Source: an uncultured Prevotellaceae bacterium (GTDB lineage Bacteria > Bacteroidota > Bacteroidia > Bacteroidales > Bacteroidaceae). From it: a stretch of 64,000 nt of DNA. The stretch lies in the NCBI GenBank assembly GCA_900318555.1, contig ONKX01000004.1, positions 33,692 through 97,691 of the forward strand, given 5' to 3'. This document shows positions 47,653 to 55,823 of the stretch, one piece after another; within the stretch, counting starts at the first letter, position 1, and each line of letters starts with the position of its first letter. A program made the position numbers and the translations under genes. Under the pieces are notes generated by a model. The model saw nothing but the letters and a program-made list of their open reading frames with translations. It searched no databases and was not told where the DNA came from.

Positions 47653-50295
47653 ATGAGTAAAATCGATAACGTAAGACCCGTCAGCAGCATCAAGCACGAG
47701 GATAAGCGTGTTGCCATTCCTGATAGTGCCCATCAGGGAGAGGAACAGATGGCCATTAGCGGACAGCCGGAAGTGAGTGAGTATCAAGTGTTCCGTCATG
47801 AGTTCCAGCGTGGACGCGATCCGGAACTCTACTGGTTAGGCAAGTACAAGAACGACGACGAGGACAATCCTGACTATATGCCCCAACTGCGTACTGACAT
47901 TCGTAGTCTGTATAAACATGAAGATATTCGTCCAGAGGCTATCATCGATAACCTCTATGAACTGCATGAGCACAAGAGCGAGAGTGCCAAGTTGCAACTA
48001 GATCTCTTTGGTGATTTTTCAGAAGAAGAGGAAGATGAGTTAGAACGATTGGCTGGATATTACAAGCATAGCGACAATTGGCAGAACCGACTCATTCAAG
48101 GTGACAGTCTGCTTGTGATGAACTCCCTTTTAAATCGTGAGGGCATGAAAGGCCAAGTACAATGCATCTACTTCGATCCACCGTATGGAATTAAGTATGG
48201 TGGTAATTGGCAGATATATATAGACAAGCCATCTGTTGGTAATAGTGATAAAGATGTATCAGGAGAGCCTGAAATGATAAAGGCATATAGAGATACTTGG
48301 GAATTGGGAATACATAGTTATCTTTCCTATTTACGAGACAGACTGATAATGGCAAGGGAACTATTAACAGAAAGTGGTTCTTGTTTCGTACAGATTTCTG
48401 ACGAAAACGTTCATCTTGTACGTAGTTTATTGGATGAAATCTTTGGTAGTGAAAACCTCGTTAGTCAATTAGTTTATCAAAAGACTACAGGAGCAGGGAG
48501 TCCTGGAGAATTAACGGCTCCTGCATCCGTTGCAGATTATATAATATGGTATGCGAAAGACAAAAACCAACTGAAATATCGTAAGATATTCATCCCAAAG
48601 ATATTTGGAGGTGAAGGCGCTTCAGGATATAAAAAGATAGAACTTGAATCAGGAGAAAGATTATCTATCGCAGATTGGGAGAGAAGAGAAGGTAAAGACT
48701 TCGTCTATTCTGAACGCCCTAAAGGATCTAAGGTTTATGCATTGGGCGATTTAACGTCTCAGTCTGGAGGTGAAAATGCTCGCTTCCCAATAGAATTTGA
48801 AGGAGAAGTATATAATATTGCAAGAGGGAGTTGGAAAACAAGTGAAAAGGGAATAAATAGGTTGAAACAACTTAGAAGAATTGATAAATCTTCAAAAGGC
48901 GGCCTTGGCTATGTTAGATATTTTAATGATTTTCCTGCTCAGCAGTTATCCAATGTATGGACTGATACTGTTGGGCAAAATCAGGCCGGTGATAAAATAT
49001 ATGTTGTTCAATCATCCCTTAAAACTGTTCAACGTTGCATTCTAATGACAACAGACCCAGGTGATCTCGTTCTCGACCCTACATGCGGAAGCGGAACTAC
49101 TGCATTTATATCAGAGAAATGGGGACGCAGATGGATTACGATTGATACGAGTCGTATAGCTTTGAATATTGCCAAAAAGCGACTGACGACAGCATTGTTC
49201 CCTTATTATAAGACCTACGACGAAAGTGAGAATCCCAATATTCGTAGAGGCTTTGTTTATAAGAAAGTTCCTCATATCACTCTAAAGGCTTTGGCCAATG
49301 ATTTGCCTTTTGATGAGGAAACACTTTATGACCAGCCAGAAGAAGATAAGAAGCGTATTCGTGTGAGTGGACCTTTTACCGTGGAGACTTTGCAGAGCCT
49401 TGATGTTAGTTCACCAGATAGTCTGAATGACAAGCAGAACGACTACGATGAATATGCTGCTTTTACAGAGCGTATCTTTAATAACCTAAAGGCTAATGGT
49501 ATTCGTAATGGTGTGAAGCAACAACAGGCTGTAATGTACTCAATGGAACATTTGGACGAGCCTTATTTGAATGCCAAAGGTTATTACAAGACGGAGGAAG
49601 GTAAGGAGCATTGTGTCTATTTTATGATTGGTCCTAAGTTTGGAACGGTTAGCAAATATGCCGTCAATGAAGCTATTCGAGCCTTCCGTCAGCATCTGAG
49701 CGAATCGAACTGGCTCGTGATTCTTGGTTTCTCGTTCGAGGACAGCATCGAGAGTGGTGAGAACAAAGATTATAACTTTGGTACGTTCCAAGTATCCAAG
49801 GTGCGCATGAGTGATGATCTGTTGCAAGATGGCCTGTTGAAGAAGGACAAGAAAGCAGGCTCCTTTATCATCATTGGTGAACCTGATATCAGTCTCGTAA
49901 ATGATGGCGATGGTAACTGTCATGTGGAGATTAACGGTATGGATATGTACGACCCCATACAGGATGAAGTGAAGGCACGTAACGTGAACGATATCGCCTA
50001 TTGGGAGATGGACGACAACTATACGGGCGGTCTCTTTAAGGTACGTAGCATCCACTTCTGTGGTGGCGACAAGAAAGACTTCTCCGCTTGGCGAAAAGGT
50101 CTTGATACTGTTGCAAAAGACTTGGCAAAGAAGAAGGCTGAACGCACACTAAGATTGGAGTTCAACGAAGGCATCTGGGATACACTCTATGACTTTAAGA
50201 GTGAGCCTATTCCATACGAAAAAGGTAAGAAGATTGCTGTTCGTGTGGTGTCTCAGTTTGGTGAAGAATCAACAAAGGTGTTGACTATGGAATAA
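47653..50295 (+). CDS. Type III-like site-specific DNA methyltransferase (Mod), mosaic
   Basis: 880 residues. Beta-class N6-adenine methyltransferase order: motif IV DPPYGIKYGGNW (near 177), then the target-recognition region, then motif I DLVLDPTCGSGTT (near 475). The C-terminal 350 residues are specific to this Mod type. It modifies the recognition site and directs the helicase partner at 43855. The segment of about 48190-49080, which is the target-recognition part, is much more AT-rich (about 37 percent GC in samples read, versus about 53 on each side), as expected for recombinational exchange of specificity. The start is 15 bases from the antitoxin promoter, so its own promoter overlaps that gap or transcription comes from the restriction gene. 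Confidence 0.9.
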   Translation: MSKIDNVRPVSSIKHEDKRVAIPDSAHQGEEQMAISGQPEVSEYQVFRHEFQRGRDPELYWLGKYKNDDEDNPDYMPQLRTDIRSLYKHEDIRPEAIIDNLYELHEHKSESAKLQLDLFGDFSEEEEDELERLAGYYKHSDNWQNRLIQGDSLLVMNSLLNREGMKGQVQCIYFDPPYGIKYGGNWQIYIDKPSVGNSDKDVSGEPEMIKAYRDTWELGIHSYLSYLRDRLIMARELLTESGSCFVQISDENVHLVRSLLDEIFGSENLVSQLVYQKTTGAGSPGELTAPASVADYIIWYAKDKNQLKYRKIFIPKIFGGEGASGYKKIELESGERLSIADWERREGKDFVYSERPKGSKVYALGDLTSQSGGENARFPIEFEGEVYNIARGSWKTSEKGINRLKQLRRIDKSSKGGLGYVRYFNDFPAQQLSNVWTDTVGQNQAGDKIYVVQSSLKTVQRCILMTTDPGDLVLDPTCGSGTTAFISEKWGRRWITIDTSRIALNIAKKRLTTALFPYYKTYDESENPNIRRGFVYKKVPHITLKALANDLPFDEETLYDQPEEDKKRIRVSGPFTVETLQSLDVSSPDSLNDKQNDYDEYAAFTERIFNNLKANGIRNGVKQQQAVMYSMEHLDEPYLNAKGYYKTEEGKEHCVYFMIGPKFGTVSKYAVNEAIRAFRQHLSESNWLVILGFSFEDSIESGENKDYNFGTFQVSKVRMSDDLLQDGLLKKDKKAGSFIIIGEPDISLVNDGDGNCHVEINGMDMYDPIQDEVKARNVNDIAYWEMDDNYTGGLFKVRSIHFCGGDKKDFSAWRKGLDTVAKDLAKKKAERTLRLEFNEGIWDTLYDFKSEPIPYEKGKKIAVRVVSQFGEESTKVLTME

Positions 50296-50328
50296 AGTTG
50301 TCTGAGTTGTCAAAGTTGTCGTTTAACT

Positions 50329-51408
50329 ATGAAGTACTGGATAGTCCCAAACAACGATCACACCTTCCGCATCGGTGATGCTATAGCAGCTCAGAACGGG
50401 ATGGCAGACTGGAGATCAGATAAGTTTTCAGTAGGTGACATCGTGTTCATCTATAAGACCAAGCCAGAGCGATGCATCCGTTATAAGATGGAGGTTGTAA
50501 AGACGAAGATGATTTTTAATGAGGCATTTGAGCAGGAAGCCTTTTGGACGGACAAGGATATGTTCTATAGTGGTATTACTTCCTTCTATGCCCGTTTTAA
50601 GTTGCTTGAGGAATATACAGACGATATTCTCTCTTTACATCATCTCCATGAACATGGTTTAAACGGACAACCACAAAGCGTCAGAGAGTGCAAGGAAGAA
50701 GGCTTACTTGACTTCCTGCTGCATCCACATCAGATGGTGAATGAGGATGTCTATGATGTGGATTATCCAGAGGATGATGACAAGCTCTATGAAGGTGCAT
50801 TGGTGAAAGTGATGGCCAACAAATACGAGCGTAATCAGAAAGCGCGTAGGGAATGTGTGGCAAAGAAAGGCTATCAATGTTTGGTCTGTGGTAGGGACTT
50901 CGAGGCAACCTACGGGGAGATCGGCAAAAACTTCATCCACGTTCACCATCTGACACCTATCTCATCCATCGGTCAGGAATATGAGTTGAATGTAGATACA
51001 GACTTGGCTCCTGTATGCCCCAATTGCCACTATATGCTGCACAGGAAGGATCCTCCTTACACGATAGAAGAGTTGAAAGGGATGTTGGCAAAGCAAAACG
51101 TCGAGATTGAGGCTAAGCCAAAACGCAGAAAGAAAACTGCAAATACAGTTTGGCTGCAGACGGATGCGAATATGCTAAGAGATGTCAATGATGATGCAGA
51201 AGTGCGCAGACTAATCCATAACATGATGGAAATGGATGGTGGAACAATGATGAAGAATATCACCTCAGTATGTGTTGGTATGTTTACAGAACGTTATCAA
51301 GGCATGAAACCCAAGGACTGGAGCCACCTGATATTCAGCTACGTCAGCCAAGTGACAGGTCGAAAAGATTTAAAAGAAGATACCTTATTCTATTATAAAG
51401 CTGGATGA
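50329..51408 (+). CDS. EVE-like and HNH endonuclease protein
   Basis: 359 residues. The N-terminal about 1-125 (MKYWIVPNNDHTFRIGDAIA, SVGDIVFIYKTKPERCIRYK) resembles an EVE/PUA-type domain, which binds modified bases. An HNH nuclease follows (about 180-250): CLVCGRDFEATYGEIG, FIHVHHLTPISSIG, DLAPVCPNCHYMLHR, with the HH pair, the Asn-Cys-His and two CxxC zinc pairs. The C-terminal 100 residues are unassigned. It starts 33 bases after the methyltransferase stop. A McrA-like role in cutting modified DNA, or acting as the nuclease of the system, fits the context. Confidence 0.85.
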   Translation: MKYWIVPNNDHTFRIGDAIAAQNGMADWRSDKFSVGDIVFIYKTKPERCIRYKMEVVKTKMIFNEAFEQEAFWTDKDMFYSGITSFYARFKLLEEYTDDILSLHHLHEHGLNGQPQSVRECKEEGLLDFLLHPHQMVNEDVYDVDYPEDDDKLYEGALVKVMANKYERNQKARRECVAKKGYQCLVCGRDFEATYGEIGKNFIHVHHLTPISSIGQEYELNVDTDLAPVCPNCHYMLHRKDPPYTIEELKGMLAKQNVEIEAKPKRRKKTANTVWLQTDANMLRDVNDDAEVRRLIHNMMEMDGGTMMKNITSVCVGMFTERYQGMKPKDWSHLIFSYVSQVTGRKDLKEDTLFYYKAG

Positions 51409-51433
51409 AATTGATAAAATTTTCGTAAAAAAG

Positions 51434-51461
51434 GTGACATCAGGGACAGGCACCGTGTCAC
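51434..51461 (+). terminator. Hairpin after the HNH gene
   Basis: GTGACA...TGTCAC around AGGGACAGGCACC, 25 bases after the stop. Short stem and no clear T-run, so it is a weak terminator or the trace of a mobile repeat. Confidence 0.35.
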
Positions 51462-51548
51462 ACTATGGCGAACAAACCTTGGGAACACTCCACCTCAATG
51501 CCAGAGCAGACGGCATAGGGGCGGAGTACCTTATTATATATAGGGGAA

Positions 51549-51806
51549 TTAGCTGATGAAGGTCAGCTTGTTCTCTTGTAGGTCGTAAATGATGGGATGG
51601 GCGAAGTTGATGGTGTGGCCATCGGTAATAGCGGAAGTATCAATGCCTCGACGCTGGAACTCGTCGATGAGTGCCTGGTTGTGAAAGGCTCGCATGGAAG
51701 ACCAGCCGCGGTTCTGGACTTGGGAGTTGAAAACGGTTACTAACTCTGGGATTTGCATATCAGCAAATCGCAATGCATAACGAATGTAATAAATGTGATT
51801 TTGCAT
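51549..51806 (-). CDS. Small conserved-looking protein of unknown function
   Basis: 85 residues from the ATG at 51806 (MQNHIYYIRYALRFADMQIP). Pattern helix (VTVFNSQVQNRGWSSMRAFH), helix (NQALIDEFQRRGIDTSAITD) and strands (INFAHPIIYDLQENKLTFIS). No membrane segment or known motif. A perfect promoter at 51915-51946 gives a leader of about 100 bases, supporting it as a real gene. The longer frame to 51986 passes through that promoter and is rejected. Confidence 0.65.
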   Translation of the reverse strand: MQNHIYYIRYALRFADMQIPELVTVFNSQVQNRGWSSMRAFHNQALIDEFQRRGIDTSAITDGHTINFAHPIIYDLQENKLTFIS

Positions 51807-51914
51807 AATTTGGAATGTTTTTGAAGTTAATACTACCACATCGTACTTACCACCGTGGTTTCCAAAACTCGGTTGGCGAGTCCATCCGAAGATGACTGCT
51901 CTTGATGCTGGGTG

Positions 51915-51946
51915 CAAAGGTACAAAAAGTTTGTGATAATACCAAA
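51915..51946 (-). promoter_or_regulatory. Promoter of the 85-residue protein gene
   Basis: Minus strand: TTTG (51943-51946), 20-base spacer, TACCTTTG (51915-51922); full consensus. Confidence 0.8.
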
Positions 51947-52072
51947 AGAAAAACAATTTGCTGTGTAACTTTTTCGTTTTTTGCATACTATATTAATAAA
52001 AAAGTTGTAACTTTGCGGCATGATTGCCGTGATGCTGCTTACAGCATGGTCAAACGTCAAGTAGTAATAATA

Positions 52073-52348
52073 ATGAAAGAGAATTTCTATATACAGCTCT
52101 TTGAGGGCAAGCAGGTTCGCATCGTATGGGATGCGGAGAAAGAGAAGTATTATTTTGCAGTAGCAGATATTGTGGAAATAGTAACCGAAAGTAAGGATGT
52201 AAAGCAGTATATCAAGCGTATGCGTGCTCGTGACCCAGAACTCAATTCCAGGTGGGGTACAATTTGTACCCCTACTCGAATGATTGCTGCTGATGGCAAG
52301 CCTTACATGACTAATGCCTCTGACCTTGAAGGTATTTTCCGTATTTAA
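52073..52348 (+). pseudogene. BRO-N domain gene, 3' truncated
   Basis: 91 residues from the ATG at 52073 (MKENFYIQLFEGKQVRIVWD). The BRO-N fold is clear: KYYFAVADIVEIVTESKDVK, QYIKRMRARDPELNSRWGTI, MTNASDLEGIFRI. It stops exactly where full-length relatives continue RIIQSIPSPKAEPF, so the C-terminal part is lost. BRO-N proteins are typical of phages and mobile elements. A TAACTTTG -7 box lies at 52007-52014. Confidence 0.75.
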
Positions 52349-52390
52349 AATTTCTGAAGAATGAGCCCTGTGCCAAGCACGGTTTGATCT

Positions 52391-53203
52391 TTATCTCTTG
52401 ACAGGTGGACGGCTCATTGGGTGAGGACGGAAGTTCATGGGATTATCGCGGTCGCCCCAAACCAGTTTCTGCAGCAAACCGCCAAGGGGCAGCTCAATTT
52501 TCGAGTCGCCAATCTTGATGTAGGGATTGACAATAGGTTCGGTAGTCCATTTGCCTGTCATGGGATTCACATATCGACGCACTCCGACGTTGGTTCCGAA
52601 GATATTGCTGAAACGGATGTCGGCATAACCGCCAAAGGTGGAGGTGTTAACGTAAGGGCTCATGGCTGGTCCGACCATCATCCTGTTGGCATAATAGGAA
52701 GCGAAGGCGTGTAAAGTAACGTTTTTGCTCAGGTCGAAGCCTACTGTTCCGCCAAAACCATATTGGGTAGAAAGGCTGCGCTGCCAAGGCATCCAGTACT
52801 TGTCGGCCATGCCGGAAGCAGTGAAGTGCCAGCGTCCGAGGTCCTGATGTAACGTCAGGGCACCCGTGGAGATGTCCATCAGTCCGGGCAGGTGGTACGT
52901 CGAACCCGCAACTCCAATCGCAGCATTCTTCCAAAGTTGGAAACCAACAGCACCCATCTTCGACGACTCTATGAAATCGTTGTGTTGTCCGTAGATAGGT
53001 TCTTTCATCTGTAAGGGTGTGGTGAACTGCGGATCAAGATGCAGTTTCAGCGTATCCGACTGCATAATGTCGTTCGGAGCGTATGGGCTGGTGGCGCTAT
53101 TGCCCCCCGGCAGAACGCCGTTGTTCCCCTCAGTCTGTGCCAGCATCTTGGCAGGCAACAGCGTCAGAATGATTGCAATTACACCGATTCGCTTCATATT
53201 CAT
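52391..53203 (-). CDS. Outer-membrane beta-barrel-like protein
   Basis: 270 residues from the ATG at 53203 (or 53197), with a signal peptide (MKRIGVIAIILTLLPAKMLA, then Q). The body has repeated amphipathic strands: ISTGALTLHQDLGRWHFTAS, YGFGGTVGFDLSKNVTLHAF, STFGGYADIRFSNIFGTNVG. The C-terminus is not the usual aromatic residue. It is probably a periplasmic or outer-membrane barrel of about 10 strands; no family recognised. The promoter (53207-53238) ends only 3 bases before the start, so the message is nearly leaderless. Confidence 0.65.
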   Translation of the reverse strand: MNMKRIGVIAIILTLLPAKMLAQTEGNNGVLPGGNSATSPYAPNDIMQSDTLKLHLDPQFTTPLQMKEPIYGQHNDFIESSKMGAVGFQLWKNAAIGVAGSTYHLPGLMDISTGALTLHQDLGRWHFTASGMADKYWMPWQRSLSTQYGFGGTVGFDLSKNVTLHAFASYYANRMMVGPAMSPYVNTSTFGGYADIRFSNIFGTNVGVRRYVNPMTGKWTTEPIVNPYIKIGDSKIELPLGGLLQKLVWGDRDNPMNFRPHPMSRPPVKR

Positions 53204-53206
53204 CTG

Positions 53207-53238
53207 CAAAGGTACGAATAAGCGAGCAAAGAACCAAA
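53207..53238 (-). promoter_or_regulatory. Promoter giving a near-leaderless message
   Basis: Minus strand: TTTG (53235-53238), 20-base spacer, TACCTTTG (53207-53214), immediately followed by CAGATG. The predicted transcription start coincides with or just precedes the start codon. Confidence 0.75.
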
Positions 53239-53263
53239 GAAATAGTCATTTATTATTATAGAA

Positions 53264-53291
53264 CAAGGGATGGCTGGTGGGCCATCCCTTG
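53264..53291. terminator. Terminator-like hairpin, copy 2
   Basis: Same stem and loop as copy 1 at 42529. It lies downstream of the amidase gene on its strand. Confidence 0.7.
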
Positions 53292-53313
53292 ATTTGTGAA
53301 GAGGGGTTTGTGA

Positions 53314-53754
53314 CTATCGATTCAGAGATTCATACTCCGACTGGCAGTCGAAACACGGGCAGTCCTTGTGGACGTTGGGGAAGTCGCGGTGGCCCACAAT
53401 CTTGGCTTTGGGGTACGACCGCTTGAGATCCTCCAGCAGAAACCAGAGGGCTGCCTTCTGTTCGGGAGTACGGGTGTCGTCGTTGCGCCCTTTGTCGTTG
53501 ACGCCACCGATATAGCAGACGCCGATGGCATGCTCGTTGTAGTGGCGCACGTGGGCTCCGGCATACTTCTCATTACGGCCTTCGTGGATGCTGCCGTCCT
53601 GGTAGATGACCCAGTGGTAGCCTATCATGGCCCAGTTCTTGGCTTTGTGGAGGCGGTCGATGTCTTCTACAGTCCATCTTTTACTGACCCTCGTGGCCGA
53701 GCAGTGGACGACGATGTACAGGACCTCCTTCATGGGTTTCATTTCTTTCTTCAT
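53314..53754 (-). CDS. N-acetylmuramoyl-L-alanine amidase (amidase_2 type)
   Basis: 146 residues from the ATG at 53754 (MKKEMKPMKEVLYIVVHCSA). Zinc-ligand pattern: His in VVHCSATR, His in GHRDFPN and Cys/Asp in CPCFD. YHWVIYQDGSIHEGR and HAIGVCYIGG are the standard substrate-groove motifs. It cleaves the amide bond between muramic acid and the peptide stem. There is no signal peptide. In Bacteroidales, this protein sits beside the smalltalk peptide and an HU-like protein in an islet of mobile origin, as here; an endolysin-like role is plausible. Confidence 0.9.
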   Translation of the reverse strand: MKKEMKPMKEVLYIVVHCSATRVSKRWTVEDIDRLHKAKNWAMIGYHWVIYQDGSIHEGRNEKYAGAHVRHYNEHAIGVCYIGGVNDKGRNDDTRTPEQKAALWFLLEDLKRSYPKAKIVGHRDFPNVHKDCPCFDCQSEYESLNR

Positions 53755-53766
53755 AGCGAACACAGA

Positions 53767-53874
53767 TTAGATACCCATACATGACTGAACGGCGAGGGTG
53801 CCGAGGACAGAGGTGATGACTGTTGCGACGAGTTTAAGGACTTTCGCAACCTTGGTCCAGTTTACTTTAATCAT
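53767..53874 (-). CDS. Smalltalk protein
   Basis: 35 residues, MIKVNWTKVAKVLKLVATVI followed by TSVLGTLAVQSCMGI. It has a basic start, one hydrophobic helix and the SC near the C-terminus, the hallmark of the Bacteroidales smalltalk family, which nearly always lies beside this amidase and an HU-like protein. It starts upstream of the amidase with a 12-base gap. Probably a small membrane peptide; it might act like a holin, but that is a guess. Confidence 0.85.
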   Translation of the reverse strand: MIKVNWTKVAKVLKLVATVITSVLGTLAVQSCMGI

Positions 53875-54361
53875 TGTCAAGAATTTGAGAATTAGAGAAT
53901 TTGAAATAATTAACTACGGATATACGGAACTACGGAGAGAAGGAGGGAACGAACACGAATTTCACGAATTACACGAATGAGAAAGTGGTAGAATTCTTCC
54001 AGATGACTGTCTCTATCGAGACTGCTTTGTTCTGAAAGCGTTCTGAATAAAGGTTTATTTTCTTTGAAGAACTTCTGAAAGCGAGCTTTCAATCTAGATA
54101 AAGAATAAAGATATTCGTTAGATTCGATAGATTCGTGGTCTTATAATATTATCCGTAAGATCCGGTAGATCCGTGGTCTTTTAACATAGATGGTGCGGAT
54201 GTAAAGAATCAATGAAAAAGGGAGATGTAGATGCGCAAGCTGCGTACATTCCAATTGAAAATTGATAATTGAGAATTGAAAGTTGATTCAGTGTTCCCAC
54301 AGGGTTTGGAATCGCTTTGCCCCGGACACATCAGACATCTTACCTCTTACATCTTACATCG
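53875..54361. other. Gene-free stretch with several short repeat types
   Basis: Holds CACGAATTTCACGAATTACA (53957-53977), (A/G)TAGATTCGTGGTCTT/GTAGATCCGTGGTCTT copies (54117-54183), an AATTGAAAATTGATAATTGA run (54251-54290) and CATCTTACCTCTTACATCTT (54337-54360). No coding frame. The smalltalk promoter must lie here, but no perfect -33/-7 pair was found. Confidence 0.55.
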
Positions 54362-55165
54362 TTAGTCCTGGCCCATGCCGTCGTCGTTGCTTGTCTTGGT
54401 GTAGATGCGGCTGGTGACTTCCGAGCTTACACCGTCCTTGATGGCGACAGCCTTCAGCGTGGTGGTCTCAGAGAAGGTCAGAGGCTCAGCATACTGGGTG
54501 CTCTCAGCGGTAGGAGTAGAGCCGTCGGTGGTGTAATGGATGGTTGCTCCATCAGGACCAGAGATGGTTACCTGAGTGCTCTCAGTGAACTGAGTATTAC
54601 CGCTGAACACCGGTGCTGACACCGTTGTCGGTTCAGGGTTCACGGTTCCTGGTTCAGGGTTAGAACCACCGTTGTTACCACTGCCGCCAGAATTCGTGGA
54701 TCCGTTATTCCCTGAATTCGTAGATCCAGAGTTCGAAGACTTCGGCTTCGACTCCACCAGATCCTTGACATTCATGAAGGTGGCCTTCTTCTTCAGCATC
54801 TTTGATGAGAGGTTGTTGACGTCGGTGCGACTGGGAGCGAAGCAGAGGAACAGACCGTTGATGTTCACTCCGAGGTTGAAGTCCTCTTCCTTGTTGGCAC
54901 CGGTGCTCTTGACAGAGAGGTAGAACACGCCGAGTTCACCGAACTGGACCTTCTTACCCTCCAGGAGCTGTTCGAGCATACAGTTCTGCAGCTTGTTGGC
55001 AACGCCGAGGCAGACATCCTCACCATAGACGGAGTTGTGCTCCGACATGTGCTTACAGAGTTCCTGGTAGCTCATGGTCTTGGTACTGACCACACGACCG
55101 TACCACTTGCCGAAGGCTGCGGTCTTGTCGTTCTTGTTTTGAGAAACTTTGATTAGTACAGGCAT
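54362..55165 (-). CDS. HU-like DNA-binding protein with chitobiase-type C-terminal domain
   Basis: 267 residues from the ATG at 55165 (MPVLIKVSQNKNDKTAAFGK). The N-terminal 120 or so residues are the HU-CCDC81/IHF-like domain of Bacteroidales (KTMSYQELCKHMSEHNSVYG, LLEGKKVQFGELGVFYLSVK). A Gly/Ser/Asn linker (about 150-180, repeated NSGSTNSG) is followed by a CHB_HEX_C-type beta domain (PVFSGNTQFTESTQVTISGP, IHYTTDGSTPTAESTQYAEP). The 21-codon upstream extension is repeat DNA (55170-55203). Member of the smalltalk/amidase islet. Confidence 0.9.
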   Translation of the reverse strand: MPVLIKVSQNKNDKTAAFGKWYGRVVSTKTMSYQELCKHMSEHNSVYGEDVCLGVANKLQNCMLEQLLEGKKVQFGELGVFYLSVKSTGANKEEDFNLGVNINGLFLCFAPSRTDVNNLSSKMLKKKATFMNVKDLVESKPKSSNSGSTNSGNNGSTNSGGSGNNGGSNPEPGTVNPEPTTVSAPVFSGNTQFTESTQVTISGPDGATIHYTTDGSTPTAESTQYAEPLTFSETTTLKAVAIKDGVSSEVTSRIYTKTSNDDGMGQD

Positions 55166-55169
55166 AAAT

Positions 55170-55203
55170 ACATTGAACATTAAACATTGAACATTAAACA
55201 TTA
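55170..55203. repeat. CATTGAACATTAAA heptamer repeat before the HU-like gene
   Basis: Alternating CATTGAA and CATTAAA units. It causes a false N-terminal extension (MFNVQCLMFNVF). Confidence 0.7.
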
Positions 55204-55360
55204 GCTGCGCGCTGGCTTCTGTTATCAATGATTTTCATTGACGGTACAAAGGTACGACATTTGAAAAGGGCGTTGACGAGATAAGACGAACACTGATGAA
55301 CATTGACGAAATATGACGAACACCAGAGAATTTTTTTTCTTTAAACACGAATTACACGGA

Positions 55361-55582
55361 TTACACGAATTTTTCATGCTTCTTGGGTGGGGCTTCATCA
55401 GGTAGGGTGATGTTGTAGTCGTGGCAGACGAAAGCGAGGGCTTCTCCACGGAGGGTCTTAGCTTTGAGATTGCTGCCAAGCTCGGAGAGTTCTTTGCGAC
55501 GAGTACAAAGATAACGATAGAAAGTGGAGTACGATACATCGGCCAAGGCGGCCAGTTCTGATTTTCTATAAGATTTATTCAT
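55361..55582 (-). CDS. DUF4248 domain protein (helix-turn-helix-like)
   Basis: 73 residues (MNKSYRKSELAALADVSYST). The helix-turn-helix pattern KSELAALADVSYSTFYRYLC and the following RRKELSELGSNLKAKTLRGE match DUF4248, a Bacteroidales family linked with this HU/amidase islet. It is probably a DNA-binding regulator of the islet. Cytoplasmic. Upstream (55583-55823) lies a hairpin, ACAAAGTTCATGC/GCATGACTTTGT at 55648-55675, and CACGCAGAATT repeats. Confidence 0.85.
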   Translation of the reverse strand: MNKSYRKSELAALADVSYSTFYRYLCTRRKELSELGSNLKAKTLRGEALAFVCHDYNITLPDEAPPKKHEKFV

Positions 55583-55647
55583 AATGATACTGAATTAATG
55601 GGGTTTGCACGCTGAATTGCAGCTGTGCTGCGATCCTGCTTGCGCTC

Positions 55648-55745
55648 GACAAAGTTCATGCGAGCATGACTTTGTTCTCGCTTGCACGCAGAATTCGAGG
55701 TGAATTCACGCAGAATTCGGTGCGTTTGCACGCAGAATTTAAGTT
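55648..55745. repeat. Hairpin and CACGCAGAATT repeats upstream of DUF4248
   Basis: ACAAAGTTCATGC pairs with GCATGACTTTGT (one bulge). Three copies of CACGCAGAATT follow (55686, 55709, 55730). Possibly operator-like sites for the adjacent helix-turn-helix protein. Confidence 0.55.
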
Positions 55746-55823
55746 GAACACGAATTGCACGAATCTATCGAATCTTTTTTCTCTGGGTCAAGAATTTGGG
55801 AATTAGAGTTTTTTATATTCGTG

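Noticed and set aside
47653-47720. Phase-variable repeat tract at the start of the methyltransferase
   Set aside because: No simple-sequence run is present in the 5' coding part, so slipped-strand phase variation is not supported.
51434-51520. Insertion sequence end or REP-type transposase remnant (AGGGACAGGCACC)
   Set aside because: The word is reminiscent of known mobile repeats, but no transposase frame or paired end was found.
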